Shown here in pieces: positions 18,212-26,903 of a stretch of DNA of 64,000 nt (positions are counted from its first letter, which is position 1; every line of letters begins with the position of its first letter). Below the pieces are notes generated by a model. It saw nothing but the letters and a program-made list of their open reading frames with translations, had not been told where the DNA came from and ran no database searches. Made by a program: the position numbers and the translations under genes. The DNA is from Comamonadaceae bacterium. GTDB lineage: Bacteria; Pseudomonadota; Gammaproteobacteria; Burkholderiales; Burkholderiaceae_C. The DNA lies in NCBI GenBank assembly GCA_027490925.1, contig JAIXXF010000003.1, forward strand, positions 87,091 through 151,090, given 5' to 3'.

Positions 18212-19257
18212 TGCCACTCTTCCTCAGACTTGGTTGCGCATTCGGAGTCCGCCGCATTGACGCTGCAGCGCACGCGCTTGAGCACCTTCAGCCCGGTTTT
18301 GTTGTACAGGCCTTGTTTGGCAATGTCCAAACGCGACTCGCGCAGCATCAGGGTGTATTTGTTGCCATCCTGAGGGCCCAGATCCATCCAAGTGTCTGCC
18401 GGAATGCTTTGCTCGGCCGCATCGATGATTTTCTTGGCGCGGTCAAAACCGCTGGCCCAATACTCGCGCGACTTTTGGCCGAAGCCGGCCGGGAACTTGG
18501 CCTGGTTGATCACCATCTGGTAACTCAAAATCAAGATGGGAAAGCGCACCACAGCGCCTTTTTTCCCCACGCCTTTGTACAGTTCCAAGGGTTTGTAAGC
18601 CAATGCGGGGGCAGCCACGAAGTCCACCGAGCCATTGTTGAACTTGGTCGAGAAGTTGCTGATGTCTGCTGAGATCGGCTGCGCACCGATTTTTTGGATC
18701 ATCACCGCCTGGGCCTTGTCGTAGTCAAACGCGGCGATCTTCTTGCCCGCCAGTGCCTCAACCGAGTTGATCTTGCGGTCGTTCACCACTGGGTAAGCGG
18801 CGCCCATCGGCAAAATCCCCGCGACCTCGTACTTGCCTTCCACCATCAGTTTGGCGGCTTCGGGTTTGGCAAAGGTCTGAATGACGCGGCGCACCACTTC
18901 GTAGCTGCCGTCCATGTCGATCTTGCCGTTGCGCAAGATCGTGGTCGACCCCAGCGTGTCGATGGAAGCCGTCACGGCGTTGAACTGGCGGGTGCGGAAA
19001 CCCATTGCCATCACACCGTCGCACTGCCCAGTGCGGAAATCTTCCGTCGCTACGCGCTCGTCGGTGTAGGCCTTGAGTTCGATCTGCGCGCCGTGCTTTT
19101 GCATTTCCAGGGCGTAGTCTTTGGCTTGGTTGAACACGTCACCGCTGCTGCCCAGCAGGTCGTACACACAGATTTTTTGGTTGGCGTGCGCACTGGCTCC
19201 AAACGCCAGGGCCACACCCACAAGGGCAACGGTTCGGAAAGATTGGAAAGCGTTCAT
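18208..19257 (-). CDS. TRAP-associated periplasmic solute-binding protein
   Basis: 349 residues from the ATG at 19257. Signal peptide about 1-22 (cleavage near SAHA-N). The mature part starts KICVYDLLGSSGDVF and runs through a two-lobed binding-protein fold (EALAGKKIAAFDYDKAQAVM, TKFNNGSVDFVAAPALAY). It differs from classical DctP. Related proteins have been called AdeT-like or simply putative solute-binding proteins. Two Cys near the C-terminus could form a disulfide. Placed between a lipoprotein gene and the permease gene (4-base overlap), which fixes its role as the transporter's receptor. Confidence 0.85.
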   Translation of the reverse strand: MNAFQSFRTVALVGVALAFGASAHANQKICVYDLLGSSGDVFNQAKDYALEMQKHGAQIELKAYTDERVATEDFRTGQCDGVMAMGFRTRQFNAVTASIDTLGSTTILRNGKIDMDGSYEVVRRVIQTFAKPEAAKLMVEGKYEVAGILPMGAAYPVVNDRKINSVEALAGKKIAAFDYDKAQAVMIQKIGAQPISADISNFSTKFNNGSVDFVAAPALAYKPLELYKGVGKKGAVVRFPILILSYQMVINQAKFPAGFGQKSREYWASGFDRAKKIIDAAEQSIPADTWMDLGPQDGNKYTLMLRESRLDIAKQGLYNKTGLKVLKRVRCSVNAADSECATKSEEEWQ

Positions 19258-19344
19258 GAGAACTCCTCGAGAAAATGCCGCCCGGCCGGCGGCAAACATG
19301 GAAAAAAGAAGTGGCGCTGAAGCGTGGTTTTCTTGAAGCGCTGT

Positions 19345-20442
19345 TTATTTCAGGAAATCGCTGGTGTCGATGTTGTCCTTGGCGACTTTCTTCTCGTCCC
19401 AGAAGGTGCCCAACGCGCCGACCGGTGTTCGCGAGCCGGTGCCCATGGTCCAGTCGCGGTCAGACAGTTGCTGGACGGCCGCGATCGCCGCTTCGTCGAT
19501 GTAACGGTAGTTTTTGTTGGGGGTGAAGTTGGGGGCCGAGGCAAAGCGCTTCACAACCTCGCGGATGCGCGTCTTGTCGTCGGTGAAGCCCGCGCTGATG
19601 GACGCCAGCACGTGGGGCAAGCGCACGCCCTGCTGCTCGCCCAGCGTCAATGCGCGGTTGAAAGTACCTGCGACGTCCTTGCCCACGGAAGCGCCAGGCA
19701 CCACGCTCCACACGGTGGCGCGCACAGCCTGGGGGGTGCCCCACCACTTGGCATCGTTCAGGCAGGTCATGGCGAATTCAGCCTTGAGGGGGATGTCGGT
19801 GGGCACGTTGACCGCTTTTTCTGCCGCCACGTCGTTGACCATGGCTTGGAGCCCGGAAATCGTTCCCAGCAGGTAGATCAACTGGTCAAACTCGGCGCCC
19901 TTTCGGCGGAACGTGGGGCAGGTCTCCCCGTATTGGAAGCGGTACTTTTTCTCCAGCGCCTGCCGCATGTGGGTGTAGGCCGCCAGCTGGCGCCGCGCCG
20001 ACCGTTCCAAAAGGCGTTTGTGGTTGACCCGAGCGTCTTGCGCATCGGCGGTTCGGCGGTCGCGTTGGGCCCGGAGGTAACGCAATTCTTCGGCGTTGGC
20101 GTCGTTGTCGGCACACAGGCTGGCCGAGGTGGCCATGATCGACTCCATACCGGATGGGTCGCCGTAGAACGAACGGAAGGAGCCAATCAACGGCCCCATG
20201 GCCACCGCGTGGGTGCAGCCCTGATTCAGGTCGGGCACCGCCAGAACCGGCGGGACCACATTGCGCTCGATCACACCCAGTGTGAAGTTGGCGCCGGTGC
20301 GCTGAATGGATTGGCAGCCACCCAACAAGCCGAGACCCAGTACGGAAGCCGCCAGCAGCAGCCGGTGGCGGGACGGGCGTGGGGTTACAGGGGTGCCGGT
20401 AGCGGGCATGAAAGCCGGGGTTGAACAGGCCATGGTGCGCAT
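19345..20442 (-). CDS. Lipoprotein of the TRAP operon, possibly TatT-like
   Basis: Up to 365 residues; an ATG at 20409 gives a cleaner signal peptide. The lipobox LLGGC follows a hydrophobic stretch, so the protein is lipid-anchored. The mature region is largely helical (ALEKKYRFQYGETCPTF, FDQLIYLLGTISGLQAMVND). Position and size recall TatT, the helical-repeat lipoprotein that partners some TRAP binding proteins, but I cannot confirm homology by eye. It is the first gene of the minus-strand TRAP operon, 87 bases before the binding protein. Upstream lies a 396-base non-coding stretch with one clear palindrome. Confidence 0.72.
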   Translation of the reverse strand: MRTMACSTPAFMPATGTPVTPRPSRHRLLLAASVLGLGLLGGCQSIQRTGANFTLGVIERNVVPPVLAVPDLNQGCTHAVAMGPLIGSFRSFYGDPSGMESIMATSASLCADNDANAEELRYLRAQRDRRTADAQDARVNHKRLLERSARRQLAAYTHMRQALEKKYRFQYGETCPTFRRKGAEFDQLIYLLGTISGLQAMVNDVAAEKAVNVPTDIPLKAEFAMTCLNDAKWWGTPQAVRATVWSVVPGASVGKDVAGTFNRALTLGEQQGVRLPHVLASISAGFTDDKTRIREVVKRFASAPNFTPNKNYRYIDEAAIAAVQQLSDRDWTMGTGSRTPVGALGTFWDEKKVAKDNIDTSDFLK

Positions 20443-20611
20443 TCACGTAGGGTCAAAAACACCCCTGGACTATGGGCACCGCCGCAGTGGCTTGGCACGT
20501 GGTCTAGGGCACGTTGGCACAACTGCACACCCTTCAGGCATTCATTGAACGCTGGTGTTGCTCGCGGTCCTGGACGTCACCATCGGTCGCTGATACATAC
20601 CAGTGCTTTAA

Positions 20612-20631
20612 ATTGAACAATTGTGTTCAAT
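20612..20631. promoter_or_regulatory. Palindrome upstream of the TRAP operon (likely TetR operator)
   Basis: ATTGAACA and TGTTCAAT form a perfect 8-base inverted repeat separated by ATTG. It lies 170 bases upstream of the lipoprotein start, in the otherwise empty gap 20443-20838, and is AT-rich in a GC-rich background. An operator of this form suits a TetR dimer, and a TetR gene is the fourth gene of the operon. I saw nothing else in the gap. Confidence 0.55.
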
Positions 20632-20838
20632 AATGTTAGCGCCCGTGAGGGGCCGATGCCATTCTCGAATACCCTTACAAAAACTGTCAGCAAAACGCCA
20701 CGCGGCTGGCTGGCGGTACGCCCGTCAAGCGCTGGCCACATGTTCGGGTCAGCGTCCTTGCGCGCCCAGCCCTTCGTGTCACGCCAGCGATGCCCGTTGG
20801 CGCTTGCAAGGACGATGCGTGAGAGCGTGGTGCCGGGC

Positions 20839-21705
20839 TCACTTGAACTGGACCGACACCGGCTGCGCGCCGGGCAAGCCCTGGTAGGTGGCCACCACTT
20901 TCAAACCCGGCTTGGGTGGCAGCAGCGGGGAAAACGAGCCCAGGCTGACGACGTCGCCTGGTTGCAAACGCAGCCCCTCTTGTCCGATGGCTTGTGCCAA
21001 CCAGACCACCGCGTTCAGCGGGTGGTCCATGATGTCGCCGCCCTTGCCGATCCCCAGGGTGTTGCCTTGATGGTCGGAGAGCACCACCGTCATGTCGCGC
21101 AACGCCTCATGCAGCGCATGGCGGTCACCCCGAGCAGCGGGCACCTGGATGGGCTGACCGGCCACCCCGAGCCGCGCCCCCACGTTCAGCGCGCCGATGG
21201 CCGCGCCGTTCAGCTTGCTGGGCGTTTCAACCACCAGGTCGGGCAGTTCAATGAACGGGATGATTTGGTCGATGTGTTGCAGCACCTCCAGAGGCGTCTT
21301 GGCGTCTTGAATCGCAGCGCTTTTGACGCGCACCAGCAGGTCGGCCTCGAACAAGGGGCGCGCCCCGAACCGGGCGTCCACCACCGCGCCGTTGTCCAGC
21401 ACCATGCTGTCGAACAGCTTTCCCCATACCGGCTGGTCGTGGTTGAAGCGCTTTTGCACGGCGGGGTTCGTCAACCCGGCTTTGTAGCCAATGACCTTGT
21501 TAAAGCGCTGCAACTGAAGGGCGTTGAGTTTGGCTCGGGTGCAGGCGGCGTCTGCCTCGGACTGCACTTCCGGGTTCGCGGCGGGCAGCGTTTCGGTCCA
21601 GCGGGCCATCAACGCGGACACCTCGGCATCACTCAGGCAGGCCGCCGCCAGGCCCCATGGCGCGGCGCCCAATGCCCATGCGGCAAGTGTTTTGCTGAGG
21701 ATCAT
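20839..21705 (-). CDS. 2-keto-4-pentenoate hydratase / FAH-family protein with signal peptide
   Basis: 288 residues from the ATG at 21705. The body matches MhpD-type hydratases: VIGYKAGLTNPAVQKRF, LFEADLLVRVKS, IIPFIELPDL, GKGGDIMDHPLNAVVWLA and GDVVSLGSFSPLLPPKPG. Such enzymes hydrate 2-oxo-4-enoates in meta-cleavage pathways and are normally cytoplasmic. Here a signal-peptide-like stretch (about residues 1-22, ending AAAC) precedes the domain, implying export. It is divergent from an alcohol dehydrogenase gene with a palindrome between them, which links the two in regulation. Confidence 0.82.
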   Translation of the reverse strand: MILSKTLAAWALGAAPWGLAAACLSDAEVSALMARWTETLPAANPEVQSEADAACTRAKLNALQLQRFNKVIGYKAGLTNPAVQKRFNHDQPVWGKLFDSMVLDNGAVVDARFGARPLFEADLLVRVKSAAIQDAKTPLEVLQHIDQIIPFIELPDLVVETPSKLNGAAIGALNVGARLGVAGQPIQVPAARGDRHALHEALRDMTVVLSDHQGNTLGIGKGGDIMDHPLNAVVWLAQAIGQEGLRLQPGDVVSLGSFSPLLPPKPGLKVVATYQGLPGAQPVSVQFK

Positions 21706-21722
21706 GTCGGCTCTCCTGACGT

Positions 21723-21745
21723 TACAGTGCTGATTTTTCACTGTA
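21723..21745. promoter_or_regulatory. Palindrome between divergent hydratase and dehydrogenase genes
   Basis: TACAGTG (21723-21729) and CACTGTA (21739-21745) form a perfect 7-base inverted repeat around nine bases. It is centred in the 62-base gap between the hydratase start at 21705 and the dehydrogenase start at 21768, so one bound dimer could control both promoters. No regulator gene is adjacent; the nearest is the TetR gene of the TRAP operon. Confidence 0.5.
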
Positions 21746-21767
21746 CCCACAACCGAGCGGTTTCACC

Positions 21768-22904
21768 ATGGCTCTCATCCATTACCTCACTCAGATCCAG
21801 TTCGACCACGGCGCCGTGAAGCTGCTCAAGCAGGAGTGCGACCGGGTGGGCATCGCACGCCCCTTGGTCGTGACCGATGCCGGTGTGAAGGCCGCTGGCA
21901 TTTTGCAAAAGGCGCTCGACGTCCTGCCCGGCGTTGCGGTCGCGGTGTTTGACCAAACCCCTTCGAACCCCACCGAGGCGGCGGTGAGGGCCGCTGTGAC
22001 CATGTACCGCGCCCAGCAATGCGACGGCTTGATCGCGGTTGGCGGGGGCTCGGCCATCGATTGCGCCAAAGGCGTCGCCATCGCCGCGACCCACGAAGGG
22101 CCGCTGACCCACTACGCGACCATCCTGGGGGGATCACCCCGCATCACCGAGGCGGTGGCGCCGTTGATCGCAGTGCCCACCACCAGTGGCACCGGCAGCG
22201 AGGTGGCGCGAGGCGCCATTTTGATCGTGGACGACCACCGAAAGCTCGGTTTCCACAGCTGGCATCTGGTGCCCAAAGCGGCGATATGCGACCCTGAGCT
22301 CACGCTGGGCCTGCCCGCGTCTTTGACAGCCGCCACCGGCATGGACGCGGTGGCCCACTGCATGGAAACCTTCATGGCGCCCGCGTTCAACCCGCCAGCC
22401 GATGGCATTGCGCTCGACGGGCTGGCGCGGGCATGGGCACACATCGAGCGCGCCACCCGCGACGGCAATGACCGCGAGGCCCGTTTCAATCTCATGAGTG
22501 CCTCCATGCAGGGTGCGATGGCCTTCCAAAAGGGGCTGGGTGCGGTGCATTCGCTCAGCCACAGCCTCGGTGGTGTGAACCCCAGGCTGCACCACGGGAC
22601 CTTGAACGCGATGTTTCTGCCCGCAGTCGTGCGTTTCAACGCGCACGCGCCGTCGGTGCAGCAAGAACGGCGGCTCGACCGCATGGCGCAGGCCATGGGC
22701 CTCGCATCGGGCAGTGACATCCCTGAGGCGATCCGCGACATGAACGCTCGATTGGGCTTGCCAACCGGGCTGTCTGCCATGGGGGTGTCCCGGGATTGGT
22801 TCGGCCAAATCGTGGTGGGCGCGATGGCCGACCACTGCCACAAAACCAACCCCCGCGTCGCCAGCGCAGACGAGTACGAGGCCCTGCTGGCCGAGTCGCT
22901 TTGA
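21768..22904 (+). CDS. Iron-containing alcohol dehydrogenase
   Basis: 378 residues, group III NAD(P)-dependent dehydrogenase. Seen: the nucleotide motif GGGSAIDCAKG, PTTSGTGSEV, CDPELTLGLP and the metal ligands in GMDAVAHCMETF (Asp and His), GAVHSLSHSLGG and LHHGTLNA (His). Substrate could be a primary alcohol, an aldehyde or maleylacetate. The divergent hydratase suggests work on small oxo- or hydroxy-acids, but that is inference. Good start at the ATG 62 bases from the hydratase start. Confidence 0.92.
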   Translation: MALIHYLTQIQFDHGAVKLLKQECDRVGIARPLVVTDAGVKAAGILQKALDVLPGVAVAVFDQTPSNPTEAAVRAAVTMYRAQQCDGLIAVGGGSAIDCAKGVAIAATHEGPLTHYATILGGSPRITEAVAPLIAVPTTSGTGSEVARGAILIVDDHRKLGFHSWHLVPKAAICDPELTLGLPASLTAATGMDAVAHCMETFMAPAFNPPADGIALDGLARAWAHIERATRDGNDREARFNLMSASMQGAMAFQKGLGAVHSLSHSLGGVNPRLHHGTLNAMFLPAVVRFNAHAPSVQQERRLDRMAQAMGLASGSDIPEAIRDMNARLGLPTGLSAMGVSRDWFGQIVVGAMADHCHKTNPRVASADEYEALLAESL

Positions 22905-23019
22905 GGTGTCGAGCTGAGGTGTCAAGCAGCGCCGTGACTGGACCGGAGAGCTGCCCGCTGTTCCGCACCGACCCGCTCTCTGCCCTCCTGGACCATCCCC
23001 GCCCCAATCGGCGCCCGCC

Positions 23020-23907
23020 ATGACCCGTACTGCCGACGACCACTACGACATCTTGCAGTTGCGGCCAGACGCCACTGCCGCCGCGGTGCGGGCGGCTTAC
23101 CGCGCCTTGGCGCAGCGCAACCACCCGGACAAGCACCCCTCCGACCCACAGCGCGCCGCCGAGCGGATGCAGCGGCTCAATGCGGCCTACGAGGTGTTGT
23201 CAGACCCGGTGCGGCGCGCAGCTTACGACGCCCAACGCGCCCCAGCGGCGGACGTGCTGCAGCCCCCTGCCGACTTTCAGGAGCTGGTGGAAGAGGCGGA
23301 ACGGTGGTGGCAAGCCAGTGCGCCCGCTCCGCTCACGCCGTCGACGCCCCCGCCGCCCACCCCACAGCCGGTGGTCGTGCTCGACCCGCCGAGGGACGAC
23401 CGCTGGCGCCCGATTGCTCTCGTGTCGTTGGCGCTGATGGTGGTTGTGGCGTCGGTCGGCTGGTGGGTCTGGCGAGCCGCGACCCACCAACCAGCCCCGT
23501 TGGCCCCTTTGAAGGCCCACACGGCACAGGCCACGCTCTCGGGTCCTCCCCTGGCGCCCGATGCCGCCAAGCGCTTGTACGAACAAACCGCCCGGGCCCT
23601 GGAGGCGCAACACCCGGCGCTCAATCCGCGCTCCCCCCAGTACCGCAAAGACCTGGTGGCGCAGGCGAAAGCGCGCGCACAAACCTACGTGCAACAGGGC
23701 CAGCCAGCGCATTTGGCGCTGCAACTGGCGGTGCAAGACCTGGTGCGGCTGGCCGAGGCTCAGCGCAAATCGCCTCAGCTGCTGCCGGGGGTCAGTGAGG
23801 CGCAGCGGATCGCCATCGGTGTCGCTTGTGGAGAAGCACCAACGGGCGAGGCCTTGGCCGCTTACCAAGCCTGCGCGCGGCGGGTGTTGTCAGACGCTGC
23901 CCGTTGA
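23020..23907 (+). CDS. Membrane-anchored J-domain protein
   Basis: 295 residues. J domain at about residues 7-70: DHYDILQLRPDATAAAVRAAYRALAQ, the HPD tripeptide in RNHPDKHPS, and LNAAYEVLSDPVRRAAYD. A Pro-rich linker follows, then one transmembrane helix (about 133-152, IALVSLALMVVVASVGWWV) and a C-terminal region without known domain. It should recruit DnaK to the inner membrane. It lacks the Gly/Phe and zinc regions of DnaJ. The gene stands 115 bases after the dehydrogenase and may have its own promoter. Confidence 0.9.
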   Translation: MTRTADDHYDILQLRPDATAAAVRAAYRALAQRNHPDKHPSDPQRAAERMQRLNAAYEVLSDPVRRAAYDAQRAPAADVLQPPADFQELVEEAERWWQASAPAPLTPSTPPPPTPQPVVVLDPPRDDRWRPIALVSLALMVVVASVGWWVWRAATHQPAPLAPLKAHTAQATLSGPPLAPDAAKRLYEQTARALEAQHPALNPRSPQYRKDLVAQAKARAQTYVQQGQPAHLALQLAVQDLVRLAEAQRKSPQLLPGVSEAQRIAIGVACGEAPTGEALAAYQACARRVLSDAAR

Positions 23908-23950
23908 GCGGGGTGGTGGCCATGTGCGGCGGCCCGACGCAGCCGCCCGC

Positions 23951-24178
23951 TCAATAATGCGGCGGGAGTTCATCGCGCAAATGGCGGGGTGCACTCTCGC
24001 CCCCGTTGGGGGACTGCTGGCGCAGGCGCTGGACTTCAAAGATGAGCGCGTCGATTTGGGTTTGCTGGCGGATGATGACTTGATTGAGTTGCTCGACCAG
24101 GTCTTCGGTGAAGCTGGCCTTGATTTCCAATTCGGTCAGGCGCTGGTCGACCGGGTCGTTCTCGGGGGCGTGGTGCAT
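23951..24178 (-). CDS. slyX: SlyX family protein
   Basis: 75 residues from the ATG at 24178. A small coiled-coil protein: VDQRLTELEIKASFTEDLVEQLN, then QTQIDALIFEVQRLRQQ, with the usual C-terminal DELPPHY. Conserved in proteobacteria, function unknown. A longer frame reading through from 24493 overlaps the methyltransferase gene in antisense and is not credible. It lies convergent to the J-domain gene and 119 bases downstream of the methyltransferase gene on the same strand. Confidence 0.9.
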   Translation of the reverse strand: MHHAPENDPVDQRLTELEIKASFTEDLVEQLNQVIIRQQTQIDALIFEVQRLRQQSPNGGESAPRHLRDELPPHY

Positions 24179-24297
24179 GGCGCCATTACACCGCAGCCTT
24201 GGCCCCACGCGGGCGCCGTGCCGGGCAGATACCGCGTGGGCACACCGACTGTCCAGCAGCTTCTTTGTTGTGTGTCCGAGGGCCGGTGGCCGCGGCT

Positions 24298-25602
24298 TCA
24301 GTGGGTTTTGCGCGCGATGAGCAAAAAGCCGGCGATCGGCTGGTCGTCTTCTACCCGGATGGTGGTGTTTTCCACCCGCACATCGGTCAGCCCGGCGGCT
24401 GTGCACAGCGCCGTCAGGTGGCTGGCTTGGTGGGCGTAGCGGTGACTTGGCCGGAGCACCAGATTCGGCTCGCCCGGTCGGGCCGACTCGCAAGACACGA
24501 TGAAGTGCCCGCCGACCTTCAGGTTGCGCGCCACCTCGGGCACGACCTCGGTCAGGTCACCGGCGTAGATGAAAACGTCGCAGGCAGCGACCACCGAGTA
24601 CCGCTGCGCCGGTGACTTTTTCAAGAACGCCAGCAGGTCGCTTTGGTGCAGTTCGTTGTAGCGCTGCAGTTTCGCGGCGCGTTCCAACATGCGTGGTGAG
24701 AGGTCCACACCCACCCAGTGGCCCGCTCCCCGCTTCAGCCGCCGGGCCAGCAAACCGGTGCCGCAACCGAGGTCCAGCAGGTCCACGGCGTGGTCGGGGT
24801 GGCGCTCAGTCATGAGCGCGGCCACCCTTTCGGGCACACGGTACTGCAGGCCCTCGACCAGATGCTGGTCGAACACCGGCGCGTAGGAGTCGAACAGCGC
24901 ACGGGTCATGGCCGCGGGTTGGCGGGGCGGCACAGCGCCACTCGCCACCCGGTCCCAAAACGCGTAGATCGGGTCTTGCGGGTGTTGCGCGACCAGCACC
25001 CTGGCGTCTGACTGTGCGAACTCGCGGTCGCCCAGTTCCAGCGCCACCTTCAACCGGCCGAGCCGCGCCTCGGCGTCCAGGGGGTCGCGGGTGACCAACC
25101 AGTCGTAGGTTTGCATTGCTTCGGGGTGCGCGCCGAGTTGGGTCAGGTCGCGCGCCATCATGCGCCGCACATCGGCGTTTTGCGGGTCCAGGGTGGCAGC
25201 GCGTTCCAGCCACTGCAGGGCCATACGGGGATTGAGCGCCTGGCGGGCCACCTCGGCCATGCGGTACAAAAGGTCGGGGTCTTGTGGTGCGAGCGACACC
25301 GCTTTTTCTGCCGCTTCCAAGGCGGCAGCGGTCTGCTGGTGTCGGTTGAGCAGCGTGGCCAGTTCGGCCCGGGGGAAGGCCCATTGCGGGCTCAGGGCCG
25401 CAGCACGGCGGGTGTGGTGGATCGCGTCATCCACCCGACCAGCCCACTCGGCCAGGTGGGCGCCCAGCAGGTGAATGCGGGGGTCGTTGGGGGCCTGACG
25501 GGCGACGTCGTCCAGTGCCGGGCCGGCGTCGGCCAAACGCCCCGCCACGATGAGTTGTTCGATTGCCTGTAAGCGCGGGAGGATGGGGTCGGTGGTGGTC
25601 AT
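24298..25602 (-). CDS. TPR-repeat SAM-dependent methyltransferase
   Basis: 434 residues from the ATG at 25602 (MTTTDPIL). Residues about 1-200 are tetratricopeptide repeats (AIHHTRRAAALSPQWAFPRAELATLL; ALEAAEKAVSLAPQDPDLLYRMAEV). Residues about 235-434 are a class I methyltransferase: motif I VDLLDLGCGTGLLA, VGVDLSPRMLERA, AACDVFIYAGDL and GGHFIVSCES. The combination resembles predicted TPR methyltransferases whose targets are unknown. The TPR half probably binds the substrate protein. Single gene, no clear operon partner. Confidence 0.88.
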   Translation of the reverse strand: MTTTDPILPRLQAIEQLIVAGRLADAGPALDDVARQAPNDPRIHLLGAHLAEWAGRVDDAIHHTRRAAALSPQWAFPRAELATLLNRHQQTAAALEAAEKAVSLAPQDPDLLYRMAEVARQALNPRMALQWLERAATLDPQNADVRRMMARDLTQLGAHPEAMQTYDWLVTRDPLDAEARLGRLKVALELGDREFAQSDARVLVAQHPQDPIYAFWDRVASGAVPPRQPAAMTRALFDSYAPVFDQHLVEGLQYRVPERVAALMTERHPDHAVDLLDLGCGTGLLARRLKRGAGHWVGVDLSPRMLERAAKLQRYNELHQSDLLAFLKKSPAQRYSVVAACDVFIYAGDLTEVVPEVARNLKVGGHFIVSCESARPGEPNLVLRPSHRYAHQASHLTALCTAAGLTDVRVENTTIRVEDDQPIAGFLLIARKTH

Positions 25603-25748
25603 GTCGGCACTGCGTGTGTCGGAGGGATTGTCAACCATGGCGCGGCGTCGCGCGGCTTTGCGGCGTGTGTGAGGCCAAGACCGGCGAACTCACGGCACTC
25701 GGGGCCACTCTCGCGCACACGCCGGGACACCGCGCCCAACTCTGCGCT

Positions 25749-26831
25749 TCAAAGTGGCTGGATGCGCCCCAGGTCGGGCCGATGTAGCCACTCGGCCAGT
25801 TCATCCGCGAGGCGCTGGCTGGCCGATACGGCGGTGCCCCAAGCGCGGATTCGGGCGGCGAGGTCGGTGCCGTAGCGGGTGAAGTCGGTGCGGTCAGGCA
25901 ACTTGCCGTTCGGCAGCGTCGCGACCCACGCCGGGTCTGGCGCGAGAACCAGCGTGTTGGACAGGAAAGGGGTGGCCCGGTGCCGCCACGGAAGCCCCTT
26001 GTCCAGCCAACCAGGCACCACCGCCTGCTGAAAATGCGGGTAGAGCACCAAACCACCGGCGGTGTGGGCCGGGTAGTCCAGGTGCAGGTGGTAGTCGGTG
26101 ATGCCGCCGTCCCAGTAAGCCCCGGGTGGCGCGCCAGGAATGTGGTGCACCGCCTGCAGCACAAACGGAATCGCGCAACTGGCTTGTAAGGCGGGGCGGA
26201 AGTTGGTGTCGTTCAACGCCACCTGCCGGGTGCGGTAATCGCGGGTGGCAAATGGCAACGCCGCGCCCTGGCTGGAGAACACCACCCGTTCCAGCCAAGC
26301 GCCCATGGCTTTGCGGTGCAGGCCATTGGTGAGAAAGGCGCCCAGGTAACCCAGCGGGGTGCGCAGACCGTGTTCCCGCGCGAGCAAGTGCCGCCCACGA
26401 GAGGTCACGATGTGGAGGCGGTAGCGCGGGTGGTTCACCACCTCGGCCACGCGGCCGCCATAAAAGTGGGCCAGGCTTTCACCAAAACGCTCGCTCACAT
26501 GCGCGGCTGTGGGGCGCTTCTGGCCTGGAAGCAGGTCGTATTGCTGGTGGATGTAGTCGCGCTCGAGCCGACCCAAAGCCGCCACAGGGTTGTTCAGGCA
26601 GGCGGTCGCCATGCGCCAGGCACCGATCGACGCGCCCACCAAATCCACTGGCTGCTGGCTTTGGGGAAGCCACTCGCCAAACAGAAAGCGGTCCAGCGGG
26701 CCCAGGACAAGGCCTTTCGGTCCCCCAGCGGCCCCAGGCACCACCCGCACGTCGCCCGGGTTCAGACCGTGGCGGGCCAGGTGCGCCCGCGCGGCCGGGC
26801 CAGCAAAAAAACGCAAGGCGGGGGTGCGCAT
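25749..26831 (-). CDS. Patatin-like phospholipase
   Basis: 360 residues. The Ser-Asp dyad hydrolase fold is evident: an oxyanion-type glycine loop GAAGGPKG at about 33-40, the nucleophile elbow VGASIGAWR (G-x-S-x-G) at about 64-72, and the catalytic Asp in YWDGGITDYH (D-G-G). Members hydrolyse lipid acyl esters. No signal peptide is visible, so it is probably cytoplasmic or surface-bound from inside. It follows tex on the same strand with a 71-base gap that is mostly one interspersed repeat. Confidence 0.88.
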   Translation of the reverse strand: MRTPALRFFAGPAARAHLARHGLNPGDVRVVPGAAGGPKGLVLGPLDRFLFGEWLPQSQQPVDLVGASIGAWRMATACLNNPVAALGRLERDYIHQQYDLLPGQKRPTAAHVSERFGESLAHFYGGRVAEVVNHPRYRLHIVTSRGRHLLAREHGLRTPLGYLGAFLTNGLHRKAMGAWLERVVFSSQGAALPFATRDYRTRQVALNDTNFRPALQASCAIPFVLQAVHHIPGAPPGAYWDGGITDYHLHLDYPAHTAGGLVLYPHFQQAVVPGWLDKGLPWRHRATPFLSNTLVLAPDPAWVATLPNGKLPDRTDFTRYGTDLAARIRAWGTAVSASQRLADELAEWLHRPDLGRIQPL

Positions 26832-26841
26832 GTCTTGGTTT

Positions 26842-26903
26842 GGGGTCGAATTGGCCTGCAGCCCACGTCTTATCTTGTTACGCTGCTATGTTTACAGTAG
26901 CGT
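26842..26903 (+). repeat. Interspersed repeat, copy 2 (at the tex stop codon)
   Basis: Aligns gap-free with copy 1, sharing CAGCCCACGT (26859-26868), GCTAT (26885-26889) and AGTAGCGT (26896-26903) at identical spacing. Its last base is part of the tex stop codon (26903-26905), so the repeat abuts the end of tex and lies before the patatin gene. The GCTA/TAGC pair can form a short hairpin in the transcript. Confidence 0.65.

Noticed and set aside
20623..21819. 398-codon plus-strand ORF across the hydratase gene
   Set aside because: Antisense shadow of the hydratase; begins in the empty gap without ribosome-binding site or motif.
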